From NCBI GenBank assembly GCA_963082875.1, contig OY720102.1, positions 9,336,990 to 9,400,989 on the forward strand: a DNA stretch of 64,000 bases, read 5' to 3'. This DNA is from Corella eumyota (lineage: Eukaryota > Chordata > Ascidiacea > Phlebobranchia > Corellidae). Under the pieces are notes generated by a model. The model did no database searches. It saw nothing but the letters and a program-made list of their open reading frames with translations, and was not told where the DNA came from. Positions 50,484 to 63,567 of this stretch are shown here, piece after piece; position 1 is the first letter of the stretch, and every line of letters starts with the position of its first letter. A program made the translations under genes and the position numbers.

Positions 50484-51632
50484 GTACAAAAACAGTTATT
50501 TAATGAAGCTCTTTAATATGACATAGGATCAATAAAGATAATTCATGGCCTTATAAACAAATCAACTTAGGCAAATTTGGAATTTCCATTTTAGCGCATT
50601 TAAAGAACGAACTTATTCGGATCCGATAATGTTCAAAGTTTTGTTGGAAATTGCTACCATTTTAGAGTATAAATTAATATCATTTTTAAAGTTTTTTTTA
50701 TGTACGATACTGTCAGGAAAGGACAACGGTATACTTCTTTGACCTGCCTCAAAAATATAACATTGCATTTATTGTGTTTCATTATGATCATAAAATAGTA
50801 GTTTAAATTCACAATTTATGAAGTAAAGAATTATAGATAAATATTGTAAAATATTCTGCCGTTTATGCGTTTACCTATTTTGTTAACTACTGATCTCGCA
50901 CCAAATTCTGTATATCACAGATTTATTTACAAGATGATTATCAACACAATCGAGCAACCAAACACAACCATTTTTCAGGCTGTTCACTATGTACCTCCTT
51001 AAACAACTCATTTCTTACAGTTTAACTTACAAGTCACGTAATACAGCCCACAGCGGATAAAGTGGGCCCAAGTGACTAATGGGAGGGGGCAAGTGACTTA
51101 GGACAGATAACACGTTACAATAAACATGAAAATGGCAGATTTGTTATGGTATTCCATTGATAAATGTTTGCTACGTTAAATTTATTGTTTGGTATTGGCT
51201 AATTACTTTACCACTAATAAATAATTTGGATTCAGACTTGACCTATGTTGGTAAGAAGAATATTAGCAATAAATACTTATTTTATTAAATTAGTTAACTA
51301 GTACATACCTGTTACATAAAAGTTTTTTTAAATAATCGGACGAGGGAACTTATTTTTACCCTTTAACTTGGTTACTTTGGAAAGGTAAGTTACAGTCAAA
51401 TTTGCAATTCGTAAAGCTGGTAATTCACTTATAATTAAATACTGGTTTCTTTATGACGGTTAAGTTTAAAATAAAAAGTAAAATTTTTTTTGAATAAATT
51501 TAGTTACGTGTTATATCCGTGAACTTCTGAATAAACCTATTTTTATTTTTAACCTGACGTTATGCCAACAATAGTGAAATTAAAAAGTTGTTTATTTAAT
51601 TCAAAAATCGTGTTTTAATCATATAAAAATCT

Positions 51633-51748
51633 TGTCAAAAGTGGGATTCGAACCCACGCCTCCATTCGGAGACCAGAACACCCATCGCCGCACAACGGCG
51701 AAGATTTTAACTTGAGTCTGGCGCCTTAGACCACTCGGCCATCCTGAC
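51633..51748 (-). tRNA. tRNA-Leu-CAA: tRNA-Leu(CAA), intron 51679-51710
   Basis: T at position 68 gives a G5-U68 wobble in the acceptor stem. Boxes are consensus; the intron starts with T instead of A. Terminator T5. Confidence 0.95.
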
Positions 51749-52782
51749 ACATTTTGCATTACGAAACTCATTAAATTAAAGATATCGTGTGGCAAAATTT
51801 CTGATTATAATTGGTATTATGGGTTAGTTGATACAAAACCTTAACTTACTTCCTCTTTAAAAAAACGCTAAGCTTACATTATGTAAAATTTTTTTTTTAA
51901 CTAACATTTGCACATCACAAAGGAAACATAATTTTTCTAGAATATATAGATATACCATAAAAACAAAGTTAAAGCACCATTATAAAAATATTTGCAAATA
52001 TATTTCATTTAAAATTTACAAAAAGTATTGCATTAAATGGGTATTTCCGTTCAACCAGGTGCTGCATTACGAAACTCAATAAACTAAAAATATCGTGTTG
52101 TGAAATTTTTAATTATAATTGCTATTATGGGATAGTTGATACAAAACTTTGACTTACTTTTTTCAAAAATAAACGCTTAATTTACATTATGTCCCTTTCT
52201 GCTTATTAACGTACTAAATTAATATCAAAGTAAAATGTAATAAGGAAAATCAAAATTTTTATTGTTTATATATTTTCGCTTATTCTCGTTTACTCTTTTA
52301 TAGGTTAAAAGCTAAACAACTTATAAAAAATATAAATTTTATTTTTTTGCACTTTAAATGACTTAACTTATTCGTAATAAATAAAGCTCAAACTTTTGTT
52401 AAAGAGTCCCAAATTAAGTTAACTTATTCCCATTTTTGCAACCAATTTTATGTATTATGTTGGCTTATCTGGACATTGTTAATTATATAATTTATTATAT
52501 TTTAACTATTTTCATTTTAAAGCACAAAATTTTAATCTATAAGAAAATGTTTCCTTTAATTTTTTTTAATGTTTAATAACACATATTAAATTATTTTTTA
52601 ATTGTTCACGTTTATTTAACCAATTTTGAAAAACAGAGTCGGGTAAAATTACCAGTCGGATAATGTGGGGTTATATACATTAAATTTTAGCTTTATTACT
52701 ACATAAGTTAAAAAAATTATTTAATATCAAACTATGTATATTTTATTATATAATTTTAACACTATTTTAGTATTAAAAATCT

Positions 52783-52854
52783 TGCGTCGACCGGGAGTCG
52801 AACCCGGAACCAGTGCTTGGAAGGCACCAATGCTAACCGTTACACCATCGACGC
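52783..52854 (-). tRNA. tRNA-Gly-TCC: tRNA-Gly(UCC)
   Basis: G44 as in unit 21; otherwise the reference form. Confidence 0.96.
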
Positions 52855-54003
52855 GTACAGAAACAGTTATTTAATGAAGCTCTTTAATATGACATAGGAT
52901 CAATAAAGATAATTCATGGCCTTATAAACAAATCAACTTACGCAAATTTGGAATTTCCATTTTAGCGCATTTAAAGAACGAACTTATTCGGATCCGATAA
53001 TGTTCAAAGTTTTGTTGGAAATTGCTACCATTTTAGAGTATAAATTAATATCATTTTTAAAGTTTTTTTTATGTACGATACTGTCAGGAAACGACAACGG
53101 TATACTTCTTTGACCTGCCTCAAAAATATAACATTGCATTTATTGTGTTTCATTATGATCATAAAATAGTAGTTTAAATTCACAATTTATGAAGTAAAGA
53201 ATTATAGATAAATATTGTAAAATATTCTGCCGCTTATGCGTTTACCTATTTTGTTAACTACTGATCTCGCACCAAATTCTGTATATCACAGATTTATTTA
53301 CAAGATGATTATCAACACAATCGAGCAACCAAACACAACCATTTTTCAGGCTGTTCACTATGTACCTCCTTAAACAACTCATTTCTTACAGTTTAACTTA
53401 CAAGTCACGTAATACAGCCCACAGCGGATAAAGTGGGCCCAATTGACTAATGGGAGGGGGCAAGTGACTTAGGACAGATAACACGTTACAATAAAAATAA
53501 AAATGGCAGATTTGTTATGGTATTCCATTGATAAATGTTTGCTACGTTAAATTTATTGTTTGGTATTGGCTAATTACTTTACCACTAATAAATAATTTGG
53601 ATTCAGACTTGACCTATGTTGGTAAGAAGAATATTAGCAATAAATACTTATTTTATTAAATTAGTTAACTAGTACATACCTGTTACATAAAAGTTTTTTT
53701 AAATAATCGGACGAGGGAACTTATTTTTACCCTTTAACTTGGTTACTTTGGAAAGGTAAGTTACAGTCAAATTTGCAATTTGTAAAGCTGGTAATTCACT
53801 TATAATTAAATACTGGTTTCTTTATGACGGTTAAGTTTAAAATAAAAAGTAAAATTTTTTTTGAATAAATTTAGTTACGTGTTATATCCGTGAACTTCTG
53901 AATAAACCTATTTTTATTTTTAACCTGACGTTATGCCAACAATAGTGAAATTAAAAAGTTGTTTATTTAATTCAAAAATCGTGTTTTAATCATATAAAAA
54001 TAT

Positions 54004-54119
54004 TGTCAGAAGTGGGATTCGAACCCACGCCTCCATTCGGAGACCAGAACATCCATCGCCGCACAACGGCGAAGATTTTAACTTGAGTCTGGCGCCTTAG
54101 ACCACTCGGCCATCCTGAC
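54004..54119 (-). tRNA. tRNA-Leu-CAA: tRNA-Leu(CAA), intron 54050-54081
   Basis: Consensus exons. The intron has T at its first base and A at the fourth base from its 3' end; the hairpin is kept. Confidence 0.95.
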
Positions 54120-55152
54120 ACATTTTGCATTACGAAACTCATTAAATTAAAGATATCGTGTGGCGAAATTTCTGATTATAATTGGTATTATGGGTTAGTT
54201 GATACAAAACCTTAACTTACTTCCTCTTTAAAAAAACGCTAAGCTTACATTATGTAAAAATTTTTTTTTAACTAACATTTGCACATCACAAAGGAAACAT
54301 AATTTTTCTAGAATATATAGATATACCATAAAAACAAAGTTAAAGCACCATTATAAAAATATTTGCAAATATATTTCATTTAAAATTTACAAAAAGTATT
54401 GCATTAAATGGGTATTTCCGTTCAACCAGGTGCTGCATTACGAAACTCAATAAACTAAAAATATCGTGTTGTGAAATTTTTAATTATAATTGCTATTATG
54501 GGATAGTTGATACAAAACTTTGGCTTACTTTTTTCAAAAATAAACGCTTAATTTACATTATGTCCCTTTCTGCTTATTAACGTACTAAATTAATATCAAA
54601 GTAAAATGTAATAAGGAAAATCAAAATTTTTATTGTTTATATATTTTCGCTTATTCTCGTTTACTCTTTTATAGGTTAAAAGCTAAACAACTTATAAAAA
54701 ATATAAATTTTATTTTTTTGCACTTTAAATTACTTAACTTATTCGTAATAAATAAAGCTCAAACTTTTGTAAGAGAGTCCCAAATTAAGTTAAGTAATTC
54801 CCATTTTTGCAACCAATTTTATGTATTATGTTGGCTTATCTGGACATTGTTAATTATATAATTTATTATATTTTAACTATTTTCATTTTAAAGCACAAAA
54901 TTTTATTCTATAAGAAAATGTTGTCTTTAATTTTTTTTATTGTTTAATAACACATATTAAATTATTTTTTAATTGTTCACGTTTATTTAACGAATTTTGA
55001 AAAACAGAGTCGGGTAAAATTACCAGTCGGATAATGTGGGGTTATAAACATTAAATTTTAGCTTTATTGCTACATAAGTTAAAAAATTATTTAATATCAA
55101 ACTATGTATATTTTATTATATAATTTTAACACTATTTTAGTATTAAAAATCT

Positions 55153-55224
55153 TGCGTCGACCGGGAGTTGAACCCGGAACTAGTGTTTGGAAGGCACCAA
55201 TGCTAACCGTTACACCACCGACGC
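55153..55224 (-). tRNA. tRNA-Gly-TCC: tRNA-Gly(UCC), multiply changed
   Basis: Three changes occur only in this copy: G7 (G7-U66 wobble), A39 (C31-A39 mismatch at the anticodon loop) and A57 (B box GGTTCAACTCC, still within R57). The anticodon is kept. Weakened, perhaps inactive. Confidence 0.9.
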
Positions 55225-56365
55225 GTACAAAATCAGTTATTTAATGAAGCTCTTTAATATGACATAGGATCAATAAAGATAATTCATGGCCTTATCAACT
55301 TACGCAAATTTGGAATTTCCATTTTAGCGCATTTAAAGAACGAACTTATTCGGATCCGATAATGTTCAAAGTTTTGTTGGAAATTGCTACCATTTTAGAG
55401 TATAAATTAATATCATTTTTAAAGTTTTTTTTATGTACGATACTGTCAGGAAACGACAACGGTATACTTCTTTGACCTGCCTCAAAAATATAACATTGCA
55501 TTTATTGTGTTTCATTATGATCATAAAATAGTAGTTTAAATTCACAATTTATGAAGTAAAGAATTATAGATAAATATTGTAAAATATTCTGCCGCTTATG
55601 CGTTTACCTATTTTGTTAACTACTGATCTCGCACCAAATTCTGTATATTACAGATTTATTTACAAGATGATTATCAACACAATCGAGCAACCAAACACAA
55701 CCATTTTTCAGGCTGTTCACTATGTACCTCCTTAAACAACTCATTTCTTACAGTTTAACTTACAAGTTACGTAATACAGCCCACAGCGGATAAAGTGGGC
55801 CCAAGTGACTAATGGGAGGGGGCAAGTGACTTAGGACAGATAACACGTTACAATAAACATGAAAATGGCAGATTTGTTATGGTATTCCATTGATAAATGT
55901 TTGCTACGTTAAATTTATTGTTTGGTATTGGCTAATTACTTTACCACTAATACATAATTTGGATTCAGACTTGACCTATTTTGGTAAGAAGAATATTAGC
56001 AGTAAATACTTATTTTATTAAATTAGTTAACTAGTACATACCTGTTACATAAAAGTTTTTTTAAATAATCGGACGAGGGAACTTATTTTTACCCTTTAAC
56101 TTGGTTACTTTGGAAAGGTAAGTTACAGTCAAATTTGCAATTCGTAAAGCTGGTAATTCACTTATAATTAAATACTGGTTTCTTTATGACGGTTAAGTTT
56201 AAAATAAAAAGTTAAATTTTTTTTGAATAAATTTAGTTACGTGTTATATCTGTGAACTTCTGAATAAACCTATCTTTATTTTTAACCTGACGTTATGCCA
56301 ACAATAGTGAAATTAAAAAGTTGTTTATTTAATTCAAAAATCGTGTTTTAATCATATAAAAATAT

Positions 56366-56481
56366 TGTCAGAAGTGGGATTCGAACCCACGCCTCCATTC
56401 GGAGACCAGAACACCCATCGCCGTACAACGGCGAAGATTTTATCTTGAGTCTGGCGCCTTAGACCACTCGGCCATCCTGAC
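56366..56481 (-). tRNA. tRNA-Leu-CAA: tRNA-Leu(CAA), intron 56412-56443
   Basis: Consensus exons. One base of the intron hairpin loop differs (TTGTA). Terminator T5. Confidence 0.96.
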
Positions 56482-57137
56482 ACATTTTGCATTACGAAAC
56501 TCATTAAATTAAAGATGTCGTGTGGCGAAATTTCTAATTATAATTGGTATTATGGGTTAGTTGATACAAAACCTTAACTTACTTCCTCTTTAAAAAAACG
56601 CTAAGCTTACATTATGTAAAAATTTATTTTTTAACTAACATTTGCACATCACAAAGAAAACATAATTTTTCTAGAACATATAGATATACCATAAAATCAA
56701 AGTTAAAGCCCCATTATAAAAATATTTGCAAATATATTTCATTTAAAATTTACAAAAAATATTGCATTAAATGGGTATTTCCGTTCAACCAGGTGCTGCA
56801 TTACGAAACTCAATAAACTAAAAATATCGTGTTGTGAAATTTTCTAATTATAATTGCTATTATGGGATAGTTGATACAAAACTTTGACTTACTTTTTTCA
56901 AAAATAAACGCTTAATTTACATTATGTCAAAATTCATTTTTACTAACCAACATATGCACATCACAAATGGAAAATAATTTTTTTAGAATATATAGATTTA
57001 CCGAGAAAACAAATTTAAAGTTTCATTAAAAAGATTTGCAAATATAAAACGCAAATTTTATTTATTTTTAAATCAGAAAAAGTAGAATACTTTTTAGAAA
57101 TTAATAAATTTCACAACAATAGTTTAAAAAAATGAAT

Positions 57138-57209
57138 AGGCGTTACTGGGGATCGAACCCAGGATCTCCTGTTTACAAGACAGGCGCTTTACCACTAAGC
57201 CATAACGCC
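57138..57209 (-). tRNA. tRNA-Thr-TGT: tRNA-Thr(UGU)
   Basis: Identical mature region to the copy at 1241-1312, with terminator T7. Confidence 0.97.
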
Positions 57210-57795
57210 CTTTCTGCTTATTAACGTACTAAATTAATATTAAAGTAAAATGTAATAAGGAAAATCAAAATTTTTATTGTTTATATATTTTCGCTTATTC
57301 TCGTTTACTCTTTTATAGGTTAAAAGCTAAACAACTTATAAAAAATATAAATTTTATTTTTTTGCACTTTAAATGACTTAATTTATTCGTAATAAATAAA
57401 GCTCAAACTTTTGTAAGAGAGTCCCAAATTAAGTTAAGTTATTCCCATTTTTGCAACCAATTTTATGTATTATGTTGGCTTATCTGGACATTGTTAATTA
57501 TATAATTTATTATATTTTAATTATTTTATTTAAAGCACAGAATTTTATTCTATAAGAAGATGTTGTCTTTAATTTTTTTTAATGTTTAATAACACATATT
57601 AAATTATTTTTTAATTGTTCACGTTTATTTAACGAATTTTGAAAAACAGAGTCGGGTAAAATTACCAGTCGGATAATGTGGGGTTATATACATTAAATTT
57701 TAGCTTTATTGCTACATAAGTTAAAAAAATTATTTAATATCAAACTATGTATATTTTATTATATAATTTTAACACTATTTTAGTATTAAAAATCT

Positions 57796-57867
57796 TGCGT
57801 CGACCGGGAGTCGAACCCGGAACTAGTGCTTGGAAGGCACCAATGCTAACCGTTACACCATCGACGC
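57796..57867 (-). tRNA. tRNA-Gly-TCC: tRNA-Gly(UCC)
   Basis: Reference form with the GTACAATAAC flank. Confidence 0.97.
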
Positions 57868-59016
57868 GTACAATAACAGTTATTTAATGAAGCTCTTTAA
57901 TATGACATAGGATCAATAAAGATAATTCATGGCCTTATAAACAAATCAACTTACGCAAATTTGGAATTTCCATTTTAGCGCATTTAAAGAACGAACTTAT
58001 TCGGATCCGATAATGTTCAAAGTTTTGTTGGAAATTGCTACCATTTTAGAGTATAAATTAATATCATTTTTAAAGTTTTTTTTATGTACGATACTGTCAG
58101 GAAACGACAACGGTATACTTCTTTGACCTGCCTCAAAAATATAACATTGCATTTATTGTGTTTCATTATGATCATAAAATAGTAGTTTAAATTCACAATT
58201 TATGAAGTAAAGAATTATAGATAAATATTGTAAAATATTCTGCCGCTTATGCGTTTACCTATTTTGTTAACTACTGATCTCGCACCAAATTCTGTATATT
58301 ACAGATTTATTTACAAGATGATTATCAACACAATCGAGCAACCAAACACAACCATTTTTCAGGCTGTTCACTATGTACCTCCTTAAACAACTCATTTCTT
58401 ACAGTTTAACTTACAAGTTACGTAATACAGCCCACAGCGGATAAAGTGGGCCCAAGTGACTAATGGGAGGGGGCAAGTGACTTAGGACAGATAACACGTT
58501 ACAATAAACATGAAAATGGCAGATTTGTTATGGTATTCCATTGATAAATGTTTGCTACGTTAAATTTATTGTTTGGTATTGGCTAATTACTTTACCACTA
58601 ATACATAATTTGGATTCAGACTTGACCTATTTTGGTAAGAAGAATATTAGCAATAAATACTTATTTTATTAAATTAGTTAACTAGTACATACCTGTTACA
58701 TAAAAGTTTTTTTAAATAATCGGACGAGGGAACTTATTTTTACCCTTTAACTTGGTTACTTTGGAAAGGTAAGTTACAGTCAAATTTGCAATTCGTAAAG
58801 CTGGTAATTCACTTATAATTAAATACTGGTTTCTTTATGACGGTTAAGTTTAAAATAAAAAGTTAAATTTTTTTTGAATAAATTTAGTTACGTGTTATAT
58901 CTGTGAACTTCTGAATAAACCTATCTTTATTTTTAACCTGACGTTATGCCAACAATAGTGAAATTAAAAAGTTGTTTATTTAATTCAAAAATCGTGTTTT
59001 AATCATATAAAAATAT

Positions 59017-59132
59017 TGTCAGAAGTGGGAAGCGAACCCACGCCTCCATTCGGAGACCAGAACACCCATCGCCGCACAACGGCGAAGATTTTATCTTGAG
59101 TCTGGCGCCTTAGACCACTCGGCCATCCTGAC
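59017..59132 (-). tRNA. tRNA-Leu-CAA: tRNA-Leu(CAA), damaged T loop; intron 59063-59094
   Basis: C58 and T59 in the T loop as in units 14-20, but the acceptor and D arm are consensus (C3, G9, G10). The damaged T loop thus sits in an otherwise unit 24-like gene. Probably inactive. Confidence 0.88.
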
Positions 59133-59788
59133 ACATTTTGCATTACGAAACTCATTAAATTAAAGATGTCGTGTGGCGAAATTTCTAATTATAATTGGTA
59201 TTATGGGTTAGTTGATACAAAACCTTAACTTACTTCCTCTTTAAAAAAACGCTAAGCTTACATTATGTAAAAATTTATTTTTTAACTAACATTTGCACAT
59301 CACAAAGAAAACATAATTTTTCTAGAACATATAGATATACCATAAAATCAAAGTTAAAGCCCCATTATAAAAATATTTGCAAATATATTTCATTTAAAAT
59401 TTACAAAAAATATTGCATTAAATGGGTATTTCCGTTCAACCAGGTGCTGCATTACGAAACTCAATAAACTAAAAATATCGTGTTGTGAAATTTTCTAATT
59501 ATAATTGCTATTATGGGATAGTTGATACAAAACTTTGACTTACTTTTTTCAAAAATAAACGCTTAATTTACATTATGTCAAAATTCATTTTTACTAACCA
59601 ACATATGCACATCACAAATGGAAAATAATTTTTTTAGAATATATAGATTTACCGAGAAAACAAATTTAAAGTTTCATTAAAAAGATTTGCAAATATAAAA
59701 CGCAAATTTTATTTATTTTTAAATCAGAAAAAGTAGAATACTTTTTAGAAATTAATAAATTTCACAACAATAGTTTAAAAAAATGAAT

Positions 59789-59860
59789 AGGCGTTCCTGG
59801 GGATCGAACCCAGGATCTCCTGTTTACAAGACAGGCGCTTTACCACTAAGCCATAACGCC
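59789..59860 (-). tRNA. tRNA-Thr-TGT: tRNA-Thr(UGU), acceptor variant
   Basis: G replaces T at position 66, so the last acceptor pair becomes an A7-G66 mismatch. The only Thr copy in the window that differs from the rest. Boxes and anticodon are intact; terminator T7. Confidence 0.95.
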
Positions 59861-60446
59861 CTTTCTGCTTATTAACGTACTAAATTAATATTAAAGTAAA
59901 ATGTAATAAGGAAAATCAAAATTTTTATTGTTTATATATTTTCGCTTATTCTCGTTTACTCTTTTATAGGTTAAAAGCTAAACAACTTATAAAAAATATA
60001 AATTTTATTTTTTTGCACTTTAAATGACTTAATTTATTCGTAATAAATAAAGCTCAAACTTTTGTAAGAGAGTCCCAAATTAAGTTAAGTTATTCCCATT
60101 TTTGCAACCAATTTTATGTATTATGTTGGCTTATCTGGACATTGTTAATTATATAATTTATTATATTTTAATTATTTTATTTAAAGCACAGAATTTTATT
60201 CTATAAGAAGATGTTGTCTTTAATTTTTTTTAATGTTTAATAACACATATTAAATTATTTTTTAATTGTTCACGTTTATTTAACGAATTTTGAAAAACAG
60301 AGTCGGGTAAAATTACCAGTCGGATAATGTGGGGTTATATACATTAAATTTTAGCTTTATTGCTACATAAGTTAAAAAAATTATTTAATATCAAACTATG
60401 TATATTTTATTATATAATTTTAACACTATTTTAGTATTAAAAATCT

Positions 60447-60518
60447 TGCGTCGACCGGGAGTCGAACCCGGAACTAGTGCTTGGAAGGCACCAATGCTAA
60501 CCGTTACACCATCGACGC
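60447..60518 (-). tRNA. tRNA-Gly-TCC: tRNA-Gly(UCC)
   Basis: Reference form with the GTACAATAAC flank. Confidence 0.97.
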
Positions 60519-61667
60519 GTACAATAACAGTTATTTAATGAAGCTCTTTAATATGACATAGGATCAATAAAGATAATTCATGGCCTTATAAACAAATCAA
60601 CTTACGCAAATTTGGAATTTCCATTTTAGCGCATTTAAAGAACGAACTTATTCGGATCCGATAATGTTCAAAGTTTTGTTGGAAATTGCTACCATTTTAG
60701 AGTATAAATTAATATCATTTTTAAAGTTTTTTTTATGTACGATACTGTCAGGAAACGACAACGGTATACTTCTTTGACCTGCCTCAAAAATATAACATTG
60801 CATTTATTGTGTTTCATTATGATCATAAAATAGTAGTTTAAATTCACAATTTATGAAGTAAAGAATTATAGATAAATATTGTAAAATATTCTGCCGCTTA
60901 TGCGTTTACCTATTTTGTTAACTACTGATCTCGCACCAAATTCTGTATATTACAGATTTATTTACAAGATGATTATCAACACAATCGAGCAACCAAACAC
61001 AACCATTTTTCAGGCTGTTCACTATGTACCTCCTTAAACAACTCATTTCTTACAGTTTAACTTACAAGTTACGTAATACAGCCCACAGCGGATAAAGTGG
61101 GCCCAAGTGACTAATGGGAGGGGGCAAGTGACTTAGGACAGATAACACGTTACAATAAACATGAAAATGGCAGATTTGTTATGGTATTCCATTGATAAAT
61201 GTTTGCTACGTTAAATTTATTGTTTGGTATTGGCTAATTACTTTACCACTAATACATAATTTGGATTCAGACTTGACCTATGTTGGTAAGAAGAATATTA
61301 GCAATAAATACTTATTTTATTAAATTAGTTAACTAGTACATACCTGTTACATAAAAGTTTTTTTAAATAATCGGACGAGGGAACTTATTTTTACCCTTTA
61401 ACTTGGTTACTTTGGAAAGGTAAGTTACAGTCAAATTTGCAATTCGTAAAGCTGGTAATTCACTTATAATTAAATACTGGTTTCTTTATGACGGTTAAGT
61501 TTAAAATAAAAAGTTAAATTTTTTTTGAATAAATTTAGTTACGTGTTATATCCGTGAACTTCTGAATAAACCTATTTTTATTTTTAACCTGACGTTATGC
61601 CAACAATAGTGAAATTAAAAAGTTGTTTATTTAATTCAAAAATCGTGTTTTAATCATATAAAAATCT

Positions 61668-61783
61668 TGTCAAAAGTGGGATTCGAACCCACGCCTCCAT
61701 TCGGAGACCAGAACACCCATCGCCGCACAACGGCGAAGATTTTAACTTGAGTCTGGCGCCTTAGACCACTCGGCCATCCTGAC
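61668..61783 (-). tRNA. tRNA-Leu-CAA: tRNA-Leu(CAA), intron 61714-61745
   Basis: G5-U68 wobble and T-initial intron as in unit 22. Boxes are consensus. Terminator T5. Confidence 0.95.
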
Positions 61784-62817
61784 ACATTTTGCATTACGAA
61801 ACTCATTAAATTAAAGATATCGTGTGGCAAAATTTCTGATTATAATTGGTATTATGGGTTAGTTGATACAAAACCTTAACTTACTTCCTCTTTAAAAAAA
61901 CGCTAAGCTTACATTATGTAAAAATTTTTTTTTAACTAACATTTGCACATCACAAAGGAAACATAATTTTTCTAGAATATATAGATATACCATAAAAACA
62001 AAGTTAAAGCACCATTATAAAAATATTTGCAAATATATTTCATTTAAAATTTACAAAAAGTATTGCATTAAATGGGTATTTCCGTTCAACCAGGTGCTGC
62101 ATTACGAAACTCAATAAACTAAAAATATCGTGTTGTGAAATTTTTAATTATAATTGCTATTATGGGATAGTTGATACAAAACTTTGACTTACTTTTTTCA
62201 AAAATAAACGCTTAATTTACATTATGTCCCTTTCTGCTTATTAACGTACTAAATTAATATCAAAGTAAAATGTAATAAGGAAAATCAAAATTTTTATTGT
62301 TTATATATTTTCGCTTATTCTCGTTTACTCTTTTATAGGTTAAAAGCTAAACAACTTATAAAAAATATAAATTTTATTTTTTTGCACTTTAAATGACTTA
62401 ACTTATTCGTAATAAATAAAGCTCAAACTTTTGTTAGAGAGTCCCAAATTAAGTTAACTTATTCCCATTTTTGCAACCAATTTTATGTATTATGTTGGCT
62501 TATCTGGACATTGTTAATTATATAATTTATTATATTTTAACTATTTTCATTTTAAAGCACAAAATTTTAATCTATAAGAAAATGTTTCCTTTAATTTTTT
62601 TTAATGTTTAATAACACATATTAAATTATTTTTTAATTGTTCACGTTTATTTAACGAATTTTGAAAAACAGAGTCGGGTAAAATTACCAGTCGGATAATG
62701 TGGGGTTATATACATTAAATTTTAGCTTTATTGCTACATAAGTTAAAAAAATTATTTAATATCAAACTATGTATATTTTATTATATAATTTTAACACTAT
62801 TTTAGTATTAAAAATCT

Positions 62818-62889
62818 TGCGTCGACCGGGAGTCGAACCCGGAACTAGTGCTTGGAAGACACCAATGCTAACCTATACACCATCGACGC
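62818..62889 (-). tRNA. tRNA-Gly-TCC: tRNA-Gly(UCC), U31 and D-loop variant
   Basis: U31-G39 wobble plus two D-loop changes, so the A box reads TGGTGTATAGG. The invariant GG of the D loop is kept. Activity uncertain. Confidence 0.92.
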
Positions 62890-63567
62890 GTACAAAAACA
62901 GTTATTTAATGAAGGTCTTTAATATGACATAGGATCAATAAAGATAATTCATGGCCTTATAAACTAATCAACTTACGCAAATTTGGAATTTCCATTTTAG
63001 CGCATTTAAAGAACGAACTTATTCGGATCCGATAATGTTCAAAGTTTTGTTGGAAATTGCTACCATTTTAGAGTATAAATTAATATCATTTTTAAAGTTT
63101 TTTTATGTACGATACTGTCAGAAAAGGACAACGGTATACTTCTTTGACCTACCTCAAAAATATAACATTGCATTTATTGTGTTTCATTATGATCATAAAA
63201 TAGTAGTTTAAATTCACAATTTATGAAGTAAAGAATTATAGATAAATATTGTAAAATATTCTGCCGCTTATGCGTTTACCTATTTTGTTAACTACTGATC
63301 TCGCACCAAATTCTGTATATCACAGATTTATTTACAAAATGATTATCAACACAATCGAGCAACCAAACACAACCATTTTTCAGGCTGTTCACTATGTACC
63401 TCCTTAAACAACTCATTTCTTACAGTTTAACTTACAAGTCACGTAATACAGCCCACAGCGGATAAAGTGGGCCCAAGTGACTAATGGGAGGGGGCAAGTG
63501 ACTTAGGACAGATAACACGTTACAATAAACATGAAAATGGCAGATTTGTTATGGTATTCCATTGATA

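Larger units (their letters stand above)
48783..51162 (-). repeat. Unit 21 (short, Leu-Gly)
   Basis: Short unit of 2,380 bp, junction at 49812/49813. It is longer than its neighbours mainly because of a 9-bp duplication of ATTATTCCC at about 50040-50060, next to a local CCCG replacement. Confidence 0.95.
51163..53533 (-). repeat. Unit 22 (short, Leu-Gly)
   Basis: Short unit of 2,371 bp, junction at 52192/52193. Its Leu gene and flanks (AATCTTGTCAAAAG, GTGGCAAAATTT) match unit 26, about 10 kb away. Confidence 0.95.
53534..55895 (-). repeat. Unit 23 (short, Leu-Gly)
   Basis: Short unit of 2,362 bp, junction at 54563/54564, with an extra 8-bp loss in the Gly 5' flank (GGCCTTATCAACTT). Its tail (GTATATTACAG) matches units 24 and 25. 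Confidence 0.95.
55896..58546 (-). repeat. Unit 24 (full, Leu-Thr-Gly)
   Basis: Full unit of 2,651 bp with the 280-bp Thr segment present, after 18 short units. Twin of unit 25: both have GACCTATTTTGG, AAAGATGTCG and AAATTTATTTTTTAAC. Confidence 0.95.
58547..61197 (-). repeat. Unit 25 (full, Leu-Thr-Gly)
   Basis: Full unit of 2,651 bp and near-perfect copy of unit 24, differing at the Leu T loop and intron loop and one Thr acceptor base. Confidence 0.95.
61198..63567 (-). repeat. Unit 26 (short, Leu-Gly)
   Basis: Short unit of 2,370 bp with the same deletion junction, at 62227/62228. Its Leu half matches unit 22; its Gly half has the U31 class found in units 8-17. Confidence 0.95.
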
